Positions 1 through 6,746 of a stretch of 16,694 nt of DNA are shown piece by piece (the stretch's first letter is position 1; each line of letters starts with the position of its first letter). The translations under genes were made by a program, and so were the position numbers. Origin of the DNA: an uncultured Elusimicrobia bacterium. GTDB lineage: Bacteria > Elusimicrobiota > Endomicrobiia > Endomicrobiales > Endomicrobiaceae. The notes below the pieces were generated by a model. That model had not been told where the DNA came from. It saw nothing but the letters and a program-made list of their open reading frames with translations, and ran no database searches. The stretch covers positions 1 through 16,694 of the forward strand of contig CAMVLN010000019.1 of NCBI GenBank assembly GCA_947168325.1, read 5' to 3'.

Positions 1-1
1 C

Positions 2-112
2 GAAGATGACATAAGAGTATTATTCAAACACGAAATAAAAAAGCACAAAAAGTTATTTATAATAAATAGATTGAAATCTTTAAATAAAATTGATTTATCA
101 AAAATTTATTAA
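2..112 (+). CDS. Possible C-terminal tail of a gene cut by the left edge
   Basis: The frame starting at base 2 is open for 36 codons and closes at TAA (110-112). The peptide is basic and charged (it begins EDDIRVLFKHEIKK and ends DLSKIY). The other two plus frames stop within the first twelve bases. The length is too short to name a family, and an open stretch of this size can occur by chance in AT-rich DNA. The lysine-rich character would suit the C-terminal end of a cytoplasmic protein, but nothing in the sequence gives a function. Confidence 0.35.
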   Translation, partial: EDDIRVLFKHEIKKHKKLFIINRLKSLNKIDLSKIY

Positions 113-468
113 TAAATTATATTGATGTTATTTAATTTAACCTTTTAAGAACCTTTGTAAATTATATTAATATAAATATTTTATCAATTGTTTTTATATA
201 ATTGTGATCTTATATTACTCTAGTAAACTTTTCTATATATTCATTACTTTTTGAATTTTAAAGTAGTTAAAAGAATGAATTTTTTCTAACTATAAAAAAT
301 GTTAGCAATGTTGGTAACAAAAAGATAAATTGAAAAACAATAAAGAAATACATAACAAAATAAATGTATTAAAAAATTTTTTTAGAAACAAGATTTAGAA
401 GATGTAATATTTGTGGTTTTATTTTAATTATTCATATATTAGTGTTAAAATAGGCTATAATCTTTTTT
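113..468. other. AT-rich spacer without a recognisable gene
   Basis: This stretch lies downstream of ispD (minus strand) and after the possible gene tail on the left. I see no open frame of useful length. It contains a 14-base perfect AT palindrome at 162-175 (TTATATTAATATAA), a run of A followed by T near 371-383, and the 10-mer GTTAGCAATG at 301-310, which recurs twice around the vorB stop codon. No convincing GC-stem terminator for ispD was found. Confidence 0.5.
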
Positions 469-1176
469 TCAAAAACTCTTATAAACATTTCTTTTCATAT
501 GTCTATCATAATGTCTTTGTTTCAAAATATATTGGGCTAATATAAAATCTAATGGCTTTGTTATTTTAAAATTTTCATTACTACCTTCAACTAAAATTAC
601 TTTTTTACCTAAATTTTCCACTAATTGTGCATCATCTGTAATGTTTTTAGATATTTTATTTAAATAGACTTTTTTTAATATGTTAGTTTTAAACATTTGT
701 GGAGTTTGTGCTTGCCAAATATTGTTTCTATCTATAGTTTTAAAAATACTATTTTCTCCTTTAGAAACTTTTATTGTATCTTTTGCTTTAGTGGCTAAGA
801 TTGCTCCATCATATTTTGCAACACTTTTTAAAACTTCTTTAATTGCTGTTTCTGTAATTAGTGGCCTTGCTGCATCATGAACAGCAACAATATCTATATT
901 ATTTTTAACATATTGTAAACCATTTTGAACAGAATTATATCTTTCTTTTCCACCAGAAACAATATCGATGCCATAAATTTTTTTATACTTTTGCATTTCG
1001 TTTAATTTATATTGCGGAACTACAAGTACAATTTGGCTACATTGTTTTACTTTCTTAAATGCAATAATACTCCACTCAAACATTTTTTTCCTATTCAACA
1101 ACAAAAATTGTTTCGGCTCTTTTGAACCGAACCTTTTTCCAGCTCCACCAGCAACAATTATAACTGCAAAGTTCAT
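469..1176 (-). CDS. ispD: 2-C-methyl-D-erythritol 4-phosphate cytidylyltransferase (IspD)
   Basis: IspD couples CTP to 2-C-methyl-D-erythritol 4-phosphate in the MEP route to isoprenoid precursors, in the cytoplasm. The 235-residue protein has the family's nucleotide-binding start, VIIVAGGAGKRFGS (about residues 5-18, with R15), followed by K22 in EPKQF. It also has VHDAARPLI near residue 100, WQAQTPQMF near 155, TDDAQLVE near 180 and NFKITKPLDF near 205. Length is normal, with a slightly long basic tail. The start is fixed by the conserved N-terminus and lies 2 bases after the yacL stop, so it is the third gene of a tightly packed operon with aroE and yacL. A weak AGGA lies about 12 bases upstream of the ATG, inside the end of yacL, so translation is probably coupled. 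IspF, which acts two steps later, is encoded separately at 11617. Confidence 0.96.
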   Translation of the reverse strand: MNFAVIIVAGGAGKRFGSKEPKQFLLLNRKKMFEWSIIAFKKVKQCSQIVLVVPQYKLNEMQKYKKIYGIDIVSGGKERYNSVQNGLQYVKNNIDIVAVHDAARPLITETAIKEVLKSVAKYDGAILATKAKDTIKVSKGENSIFKTIDRNNIWQAQTPQMFKTNILKKVYLNKISKNITDDAQLVENLGKKVILVEGSNENFKITKPLDFILAQYILKQRHYDRHMKRNVYKSF

Positions 1177-1178
1177 AT

Positions 1179-1907
1179 TTATAATTTCCTTTTTTCCAAA
1201 ATATCTTCATTCGGTATTTTTCCAAACAACATTTTGTTACCAGAAGAGTGTAGCATTGATGTTATTTTTAAAATCACTTTTTTGCCTATAAAATTTTTCC
1301 CATTTTCTGCAACAACTGTAGTTCCATCATCTAAAAAACCAATTGCTTGATTTTTTTCTTTACCTTCTTTTACTAGAAATATTGTAATTTTATATCCTGG
1401 TAAAATAGTTGGTTTTAATCTTTCATATAAATCATTTAAGTCTATTACTTTTATTCCTTGCATTATTGACATTTTATTTAAACTAAAATTAATTGTAACA
1501 ATTTTTGCATCTAACGATTTTGCTAATTTTATCATTTTAAAATCTGAAGATTTTATATTAAAATAATTTTTGTATAAAATTTTAATTTTTTTATTTTGTT
1601 TAATTTTATTTAAATTATTTTCTAATTGTTTATCTTGTAGATTTTCTATTTGTTTTTCTATTTCTTTTATCACAAAACTAGGTAGTAAAAATTGTTGATA
1701 TAAATTAGAATTTATAAAATCTATAATTCTAGCATCACCAATAGCTGTAGTATCTAATAAAACAAAATCTTTCCTTTTATTTATTTTGATTATAATAAAC
1801 AATAATACAGCTAACGAATATGAAATTATTATTGCACTTATTGTATTTGAAACAAAGAAGTATATAATTATAGGATAAACAATAAGCAATATAAGAACTA
1901 CTAACAT
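1179..1907 (-). CDS. yacL: PIN-TRAM domain membrane protein, YacL-like, with an atypical active site
   Basis: The 242-residue protein starts with two hydrophobic segments (about residues 2-18 and 22-40). A PIN domain follows (LLDTTAIGDARI, D52; VIKEIEKQ, E82; SSDFKMIKLAK, D122), then a TRAM-like C-terminus (about 167-235: ILPGYKITIFLVKEGKE, FLDDGTTVV, NFIGKKVILKITSML). This is the architecture of B. subtilis YacL, which is also encoded beside ispD in Firmicutes. PIN domains are typically Mg-dependent RNases; the role of YacL-type proteins is not settled. Two oddities are visible. The motif usually read as TNDFNLNK is TINFSLNK here, so the fourth acidic position is Asn140. The membrane region also appears to hold two segments rather than the roughly four of typical YacL. 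The start lies 1 base after the aroE stop, and the GAGGT of aroE's last codons serves as its ribosome binding site. Confidence 0.85.
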   Translation of the reverse strand: MLVVLILLIVYPIIIYFFVSNTISAIIISYSLAVLLFIIIKINKRKDFVLLDTTAIGDARIIDFINSNLYQQFLLPSFVIKEIEKQIENLQDKQLENNLNKIKQNKKIKILYKNYFNIKSSDFKMIKLAKSLDAKIVTINFSLNKMSIMQGIKVIDLNDLYERLKPTILPGYKITIFLVKEGKEKNQAIGFLDDGTTVVAENGKNFIGKKVILKITSMLHSSGNKMLFGKIPNEDILEKRKL

Positions 1908-1908
1908 T

Positions 1909-2745
1909 TTACCTCATATATTTTTTAATGAGTTTTAAAGTATTTTTTGTTTCAGGGAAAAAACCTATCCACTTATCAAAAGAAACAGCCCCTTGATATA
2001 TTAGCATTCCTTCACCAGCAAAATATTTTATCTTATTTTTTAATGCAAACTGTTTAAACGGTGTAAGTTTGTTATATATAATATCATAAAAAATTATATT
2101 TTGTTTAAAACTTTTTATTTCAAAAGGAAGTTCATCATCTTTTTTCATTCCGCAGGTAGAACAATTTATTAAGCAATCAATATCTTTTAACATATCACAA
2201 GGAGTCTCTTTTATATCTATAACTGAAATGTTTTTATATTTCTTAGAAACTAATTTAGATTTGGAAAATGTTCTTGAAGTTAAATATATTTGTTTTACTT
2301 TCAATTTGTTTAGTGCATATAAAATTGCTTTTGATGCTCCGCCTGCCCCAACAACTAAAACTTTTTTATTTTTTAAATTTACATTTTTACACTTTAAATC
2401 TTCAATAAACCCTAACCAATCTGTATTATATCCATACAACTTATTATTTTTATTAACTATTGTATTTACACTACCGATATTTTTGGCATCTACATCTATT
2501 TCATCAAGATATTTCATTACTTCAACTTTGTATGGAACTGTCACATTTACACCAACAATATTTAAAGATTTTATTGACTCAACTGCAGATTTTAGATTTT
2601 GCAAAAAAATATTAAAGGCAAGATATATAAAGTTTAATTTATATTTTTTAAACCAACTATTATGCATAATCGGAGACAAAGAATGAGAAATAGGATTTCC
2701 AAATATTCCAACGATTTTAGTAACTGACAATATTTTTTTTTGCAT
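1909..2745 (-). CDS. aroE: Shikimate dehydrogenase (NADP+) (AroE)
   Basis: AroE reduces 3-dehydroshikimate to shikimate with NADPH in aromatic amino acid synthesis. The 278-residue protein has the substrate-binding motif GNPISHSLSPIMHN (about residues 16-29), NVTVPYK with the catalytic Lys near residue 73, and NTDWLGF with the catalytic Asp near 108. It also has the NADP-binding loop VVGAGGASKAI near 131 and SRTFSKSK near 158. The C-terminal GEGMLIYQGAVSF near 245 is the family's closing signature. All expected residues are present and length is normal. The start ATG has AGAGG about 5 bases upstream. It is the first gene of aroE-yacL-ispD, and its final codons carry the ribosome binding site for yacL. 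I could not find a strong -35/-10 pair in the spacer upstream. Confidence 0.96.
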   Translation of the reverse strand: MQKKILSVTKIVGIFGNPISHSLSPIMHNSWFKKYKLNFIYLAFNIFLQNLKSAVESIKSLNIVGVNVTVPYKVEVMKYLDEIDVDAKNIGSVNTIVNKNNKLYGYNTDWLGFIEDLKCKNVNLKNKKVLVVGAGGASKAILYALNKLKVKQIYLTSRTFSKSKLVSKKYKNISVIDIKETPCDMLKDIDCLINCSTCGMKKDDELPFEIKSFKQNIIFYDIIYNKLTPFKQFALKNKIKYFAGEGMLIYQGAVSFDKWIGFFPETKNTLKLIKKYMR

Positions 2746-3105
2746 ATAACCTCTAAATTATTTTTTATTAAATATGTAAAGTTTTATAAAATAAATCACT
2801 AGTTAAAAAAGATATACATTTAAAAAAACAAAAACATTAAATAAGCGATAGTAAAAAAATAAACTTTAAAATCATTTACACAATGTTTCATATATTTTAC
2901 TGGAATTGCTACTGTTTTTCAATGAAACAAAAAAATTTTTAACTAAATTTATATTGGGCTTTTTTCTATTGGATTCTCTCTCAATTAACAGATTTCTATT
3001 TCATCTAGTAAAATTATTAATTTAAAATATTATATTACCTTTACAAATATATTTTTTTTGTAAATTTTATTAAACAGTTTTATTTTTATATAAAATGAAA
3101 AAAGT
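2746..3105. other. AT-rich spacer between obgE and aroE
   Basis: This gap separates two minus-strand operons and should hold the aroE promoter, but no clear TTGACA/TATAAT pair is visible. An 8-base perfect inverted repeat (TGTTTCAT at 2884-2891, ATGAAACA at 2922-2929) has a 30-base loop. On the minus strand a short open stretch reads through ENPIEKSPINLVKNFFVSLKN across about 2880-3000. It has no start codon or ribosome binding site and could be chance or the remains of a gene. Confidence 0.4.
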
Positions 3106-3144
3106 AAAAAGTAGCAAAGTTTTTTAAATATTATTTGCTATTTT
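3106..3144 (-). terminator. Candidate intrinsic terminator on the obgE stop codon
   Basis: Read on the minus strand, TAGCAAA (3134-3140) pairs with TTTGCTA (3112-3118) over 7 bases with a 15-base loop. The stem extends by three more A-T pairs after one A/C mismatch. A U-rich run (TTTTTACTTTTTT) follows immediately. The obgE stop codon (3138-3140) forms part of the stem. The stem has few G-C pairs, but that is expected in DNA this AT-rich. It would end the rplU-rpmA-obgE transcript. Confidence 0.5.
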
Positions 3145-4391
3145 GTATAGTCAAACTCAAAGTCAGCAATTCTAACAGTATCTCCAACTTTGCAACCTTT
3201 TTCTTCTAGAGCAATATCAACACCCATTTTTTTCAATATATTTTGAAACCTTCTTAAAGCTTCATCTTCGTTAAACTTTGTCATTTTTGCCAACACTTCT
3301 ACTTTCCTACCACTAATAACAAAAACCCCGTCTTCATCAATATCTATTTTAAAATCCGGCTCATAAATATATTTTTTTACAGGAATAGATTTTATATCTT
3401 CTTCTTTTACTGGAAGTTCTACTAATTTTGCTATTTCTGATAATAACTTATCTATACCAACTTTTGTCATATTAGATATACTAAAAATTTTTTTATTTTT
3501 TACATTTTTTTTGAAATTTTTTATATTTTGACTAGCATCACAAACATCTATTTTATTTAAAGCAATAACAGTATGCTTTTTTGATAAGAATTTTGAATAT
3601 TGTTTCAATTCTTTATTTAATATCTTATAAACTTCATAAGGATTGTTTCCATCTAATCCACTAATATCTATCATGTATAATAAAACTTTTGTTCTTTTTA
3701 TGTGTCTTAAAAATTCAAAACCTAGCCCTTTACCGGAACTTGCACCTTCAATAATTCCTGGAATATCTGCAAAAACAATTTGTTTATCATTTAAAGATAC
3801 AACTCCTAAGTTTGGTTCAAGTGTTGTAAATGGATAATTTGCAATTTTTGGTCTAGCTGAACTTATAACAGACAAAAATGTTGATTTTCCTGCATTTGGA
3901 AAACCTACCAATCCAACATCTGCTATTAATCTTAACTCTAGTTCTATTTCTGCTTCTTCGCCGGGTTCACCTTTTTCTGCAATTTTAGGAACAGTATGTT
4001 TTTGTGTTTTAAAAGCAGAATTACCTCTACCACCTCTACCACCTTTTGCAACTAAAACTTTTTGTCCTTCTTCTTTTAAATCAGAAAATAATTCTTTATT
4101 TTTATATATTAGTGTTCCTAACGGAACTTTTATAACTAAATCTTTGCCATATTTTCCATATTTATTTGCACTTTCGCCTCTATTACCATTTTCGGCAAAA
4201 AATTTAGGTCTATAAGACAAATCCAACAAGGTTGATTTCTTAATATCAGCCTGTATATAAATATCTCCGCCTTTTCCACCGTTGCCACCATCTGGCCCGC
4301 CAAGAGGAACGAATTTTTCCCTTCTAAAAGAAATACAGCCGTCGCCACCGCGACCGGCTGTAATAAATATTTTTGCTTTATCTATAAACAT
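3138..4391 (-). CDS. obgE: GTPase Obg/CgtA (ObgE)
   Basis: Obg is an essential GTPase that acts in late large-subunit ribosome assembly and in stress control. The 417-residue protein has the glycine-rich Obg domain at the N-terminus (GPDGGNGGKGG near residue 33, GGRGGRGN near 117), and then the G domain: P-loop GFPNAGKST near 162-170, switch and G3 region ADIPGIIEGAS near 208, and G4 NKID near 279. A C-terminal OCT domain follows (about 340-410), ending in VRIADFEFDY. All GTP-binding motifs are intact. It is the last gene of rplU-rpmA-obgE, 7 bases after rpmA. The ribosome binding site is weak (AAAGA/AAGAA), so translation probably depends on coupling to rpmA. Confidence 0.97.
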   Translation of the reverse strand: MFIDKAKIFITAGRGGDGCISFRREKFVPLGGPDGGNGGKGGDIYIQADIKKSTLLDLSYRPKFFAENGNRGESANKYGKYGKDLVIKVPLGTLIYKNKELFSDLKEEGQKVLVAKGGRGGRGNSAFKTQKHTVPKIAEKGEPGEEAEIELELRLIADVGLVGFPNAGKSTFLSVISSARPKIANYPFTTLEPNLGVVSLNDKQIVFADIPGIIEGASSGKGLGFEFLRHIKRTKVLLYMIDISGLDGNNPYEVYKILNKELKQYSKFLSKKHTVIALNKIDVCDASQNIKNFKKNVKNKKIFSISNMTKVGIDKLLSEIAKLVELPVKEEDIKSIPVKKYIYEPDFKIDIDEDGVFVISGRKVEVLAKMTKFNEDEALRRFQNILKKMGVDIALEEKGCKVGDTVRIADFEFDYTK

Positions 4392-4398
4392 TTTATTC

Positions 4399-4659
4399 TT
4401 AATCTTTAGAAGGGTCTACATTAACAAAACATCTATCTCCTGCTCTTCTAATAAATTTTACTGTTCCAGCAACTTTTGCAAATAAAGTGTTATCTTTTCC
4501 CATACCAACATTTGTTCCAGGATGAAACTTTGTTCCTCTCTGTCTTACAATGATTGCACCTGCTTGTGCAAATTGATCACCGTATATTTTCACACCTAAC
4601 CTTTTACCTTGAGAATCCCTACCATTACTAGTTGATCCCTGTCCTTTTACATGTGCCAT
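4399..4659 (-). CDS. rpmA: 50S ribosomal protein L27 (RpmA)
   Basis: L27 lies near the peptidyl-transferase centre of the 50S subunit, and its N-terminus reaches toward the tRNA acceptor ends. The 86-residue protein has the family pattern MAHVKGQGSTSNGRDSQGKR, then LGVKIYGDQ, GAIIVRQRGTKFHPG and VGMGKDNTLFA. It lacks the cleaved N-terminal extension known from Firmicutes L27. AGGAG lies about 7 bases before the ATG. It sits between rplU (18-base gap) and obgE (7-base gap), the most widely conserved arrangement of these three genes. Confidence 0.97.
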   Translation of the reverse strand: MAHVKGQGSTSNGRDSQGKRLGVKIYGDQFAQAGAIIVRQRGTKFHPGTNVGMGKDNTLFAKVAGTVKFIRRAGDRCFVNVDPSKD

Positions 4660-4677
4660 TTTTCTCTCCTAAAACCC

Positions 4678-4998
4678 TTATGCCTTAATATCAATTACTT
4701 CTATTTCTGTAACATACTGTCTGTGACCTTGTAATTTTGTATACCCTGTTTTTGCTTTTTTCTTAAAAACAACAATTTTAGGTAACCTTTTTTGTGCAAC
4801 AACTTTTGCTACAACCGTAGCACCTGCAATTGACGGGGTTCCAACCGTTGCTTTATCTCCATCAGCAATCATCAAAACTTGGTCTAAAACAACTTCTTTT
4901 CCAACCTCTGCTTCATCAAGTTTTTCAATAACCAAACTTGATCCTTTTTCTACTTTATACTGCTTTCCACCTGTCATTACTATTGCATACATTTTCAA
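4678..4998 (-). CDS. rplU: 50S ribosomal protein L21 (RplU)
   Basis: L21 binds 23S rRNA in the 50S subunit. The 106-residue protein begins MKMYAIVMTGGKQYKVEKG and contains VVFKKKAKTGYTKLQGHRQYVTEIEV near its end, both typical of bacterial L21. A second Met two codons in is the start in many relatives. The first Met is preferred because GGGAG lies 9 bases before it and would be about 15 bases from the second. It is the first gene of the L21-L27-Obg operon, with a good promoter 50 to 75 bases upstream. Confidence 0.96.
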   Translation of the reverse strand: MKMYAIVMTGGKQYKVEKGSSLVIEKLDEAEVGKEVVLDQVLMIADGDKATVGTPSIAGATVVAKVVAQKRLPKIVVFKKKAKTGYTKLQGHRQYVTEIEVIDIKA

Positions 4999-5046
4999 TT
5001 ACTCCCTAATTTACTTCACATTGACTTACTTTTTCATAATTTATAT

Positions 5047-5075
5047 AATCTACAAAAATAAATTAAATATGTCAA
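5047..5075 (-). promoter_or_regulatory. Sigma-70 type promoter of rplU-rpmA-obgE
   Basis: On the minus strand, a perfect -35 TTGACA (5070-5075) is followed after exactly 17 bases by TAGATT (5047-5052), four of six matches to TATAAT. Transcription would start near 5040 and leave a leader of about 40 bases containing the GGGAG ribosome binding site. The leader looks too short for an L21-type autoregulatory structure. Confidence 0.65.
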
Positions 5076-5168
5076 GGTTATCTTGCTGACAACATTATTG
5101 AATTTATTAAGACAAAATAAGATGCTATTTTGTAGTATTTCAATTGTTTGTGTATGAGGAATTAAATT

Positions 5169-6359
5169 ATGTACCTTTCAAAAAGAGTTCAAAAGATAAA
5201 ACCATCTCCAACTTTAGCTATAGATGCAAAAGCCAAAGCATTAAAAGCACAAGGAATAGATATTATAAGTTTTGGAACAGGAGAACCAGATTTTGATACT
5301 CCACAAAATATAAAAAATGTAGCAATAGATGCCATAAACAAAGGTTTTACTAAGTATTGTCCTGTTTCAGGAACAATAGATTTAAAAAATGCAATAATAA
5401 ATAAATTTAAAATAGACCATAATCTTGAATATACTAAAGAAGAAATAATTGTATCTTGTGGGGCAAAACATTCTTTATATAACATATTTCAAGCAATATT
5501 TAATGATGGAGATGAGGTAATTATACCTGCACCTTATTGGGTATCTTATCCAGATATGGCAATTCTTGCAGGAGCAAAACCCATTTTTATCAATACTACT
5601 GACAGAAATCATTTTAAAGTTTCAGCAAGTGATATAGAAAAAATCATTACAAAAAAAACAAAAGCATTTGTTTTAAATTCCCCTTCTAATCCTACTGGAA
5701 ACACTTATACGAAAGAAGAACTTTCAGAAATTGCTAATGTATGCATAAAAAACAATTTACTTATAATTTCAGATGAAATATATGAAAAGCTTATTTATGA
5801 TAGTTTTCAATTTTTCTCAATTGCACAATTATCTAAAGAATTAAAAGAGAGGACAATAGTTGTAAATGGTGTTTCTAAAGCTTTTGCAATGACTGGGTGG
5901 AGAATTGGATATGCAGCAGGGCCTAAAGAAATAATTTCTGCTATGACAAAAATTCAAAGTCAGTCAACATCTAGTCCGACATCTATATCGTTAAAAGCAG
6001 CAACAGAGGCTTTAAATGGTAACAAAGATTGTTTAGAAACTATGCGAACAGAATTTGAAGAAAGAAGAAATTATATAGTTGAAAGATTGAATAAAATTGA
6101 TGGAATAAAGTGTTTAAAGCCAGAAGGTGCTTTTTATGTATTTCCTAATATATCAGAATTGCTAGGAAAAGAATATAACGGGGTCATTGTTAATACAGAT
6201 ATGGAGTTTGCAGATTATTTATTAGAGCAAGCCAAAATTGCTGTAGTTCCAGGGTCTGCATTTGGAGCAAAAGGATATATTAGACTTTCTTATGCAACAT
6301 CTATGAAGAATATTATTGAAGGTATTGATAGACTGGAGCGAAGTCTTTTAAAAAAATAA
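5169..6359 (+). CDS. aspC: Class I/II PLP-dependent aminotransferase, aspartate aminotransferase-like
   Basis: The 396-residue protein is a fold-type I aminotransferase of the aspartate aminotransferase I-beta group. It has FGTGEPDFDTP near residue 35, APYWVSYPDM near 121, NSPSNPTGNTY near 174 and SDEIYEKLIYD near 200. The PLP-binding SKAFAMTGWRIGY has Lys237, and the C-terminal YIRLSYA carries Arg372, which should grip the substrate carboxylate. It would move an amino group between aspartate (or another amino acid) and 2-oxoglutarate. Relatives also act on prephenate or aromatic substrates, and the sequence alone does not decide. AGGA lies about 9 bases before the ATG. It is divergent from rplU and appears to be a single-gene unit before the vor operon. 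It could feed 2-oxoacids to, or draw them from, the oxidoreductase downstream. Confidence 0.92.
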   Translation: MYLSKRVQKIKPSPTLAIDAKAKALKAQGIDIISFGTGEPDFDTPQNIKNVAIDAINKGFTKYCPVSGTIDLKNAIINKFKIDHNLEYTKEEIIVSCGAKHSLYNIFQAIFNDGDEVIIPAPYWVSYPDMAILAGAKPIFINTTDRNHFKVSASDIEKIITKKTKAFVLNSPSNPTGNTYTKEELSEIANVCIKNNLLIISDEIYEKLIYDSFQFFSIAQLSKELKERTIVVNGVSKAFAMTGWRIGYAAGPKEIISAMTKIQSQSTSSPTSISLKAATEALNGNKDCLETMRTEFEERRNYIVERLNKIDGIKCLKPEGAFYVFPNISELLGKEYNGVIVNTDMEFADYLLEQAKIAVVPGSAFGAKGYIRLSYATSMKNIIEGIDRLERSLLKK

Positions 6360-6498
6360 TATACTCTGCATTAAACTGTATCTGTAAAAAACAACATAAG
6401 TGTTAATTAGTTATAGTTAGAAACAAATAAAAACAAAAGACCATATAAAATTAGTTCATAATCATAATAAAGAAAAATTTATTATCTTAAAAAAGTTT

Positions 6499-6527
6499 TT
6501 GACAATATAAAAATAAAGTAGTAGAAT
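6499..6527 (+). promoter_or_regulatory. Strong sigma-70 type promoter of the vor operon, very close to the vorD start
   Basis: A perfect -35 TTGACA (6499-6504), a 17-base spacer and a -10 TAGAAT (6522-6527) form the best promoter in the window. Transcription is expected 6 to 8 bases after the -10, near 6534. The vorD ATG is at 6537, so the message would have only a few bases of leader. No ribosome binding site is seen upstream of that ATG. Confidence 0.72.
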
Positions 6528-6536
6528 AGTGGCATT

Positions 6537-6740
6537 ATGGCAAAAATAACGGTTAATCAGGAAAGATGTAAAGGTTGTGGACTTTGTGTAAATGCATGCC
6601 CAAAAAAATGTATTGGTTTTTCATCTGAGATTAATAAGATAGGGTATCATTATGCAGTGTTAAAAAATGAAGAGGCATGTGTGGGGTGTGGTTCATGTTA
6701 TCAAATGTGTCCAGATACTTGCATAGAAGTGTATAGGTAG
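6537..6740 (+). CDS. vorD: 2-oxoacid:ferredoxin oxidoreductase, ferredoxin-like delta subunit (VorD)
   Basis: The 67-residue protein is a two-cluster ferredoxin. The first [4Fe-4S] set is C11, C14, C17 and C21 (RCKGCGLCVNACPKKC). The second is C48, C51, C54 and C58 (CVGCGSCYQMCPDTC). The spacing CxxCxxCxxxCP is canonical in both. It would carry electrons from the catalytic subunits to external ferredoxin. The neighbouring alpha, beta and gamma subunits fix its role as the delta subunit of the complex. It is the first gene of the operon, with a strong promoter so close upstream that it may be translated from a leaderless message. The stop is 6 bases before vorB. Confidence 0.92.
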   Translation: MAKITVNQERCKGCGLCVNACPKKCIGFSSEINKIGYHYAVLKNEEACVGCGSCYQMCPDTCIEVYR

Positions 6741-6746
6741 AAAAAA

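Noticed and set aside
371..383. AAAAAATTTTTTT as a possible ispD terminator
   Set aside because: A pure A/T palindrome with no G-C pairs and no distinct following U-tract is common in this base composition.
2228..2686. Plus-strand open frame of 152 codons inside aroE
   Set aside because: It is the antisense shadow of aroE, whose substrate and NADP motifs are intact. Phe- and Leu-rich sequence is expected from reading AT-rich coding DNA backwards.
2884..2929. Inverted repeat TGTTTCAT/ATGAAACA as an operator or mobile element end
   Set aside because: The arms are only 8 bases, the loop is 30 bases, there is no target duplication or transposase, and the site is not close to a recognisable promoter.
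4999..5040. Ribosomal protein L21 leader structure
   Set aside because: The promoter leaves only about 40 bases of leader, and no stable stem with conserved L21-leader features could be drawn.
5189..5485. Minus-strand open frame of 98 codons inside the aminotransferase gene
   Set aside because: It lies wholly within a gene with clear PLP-enzyme motifs on the opposite strand and shows no family features.
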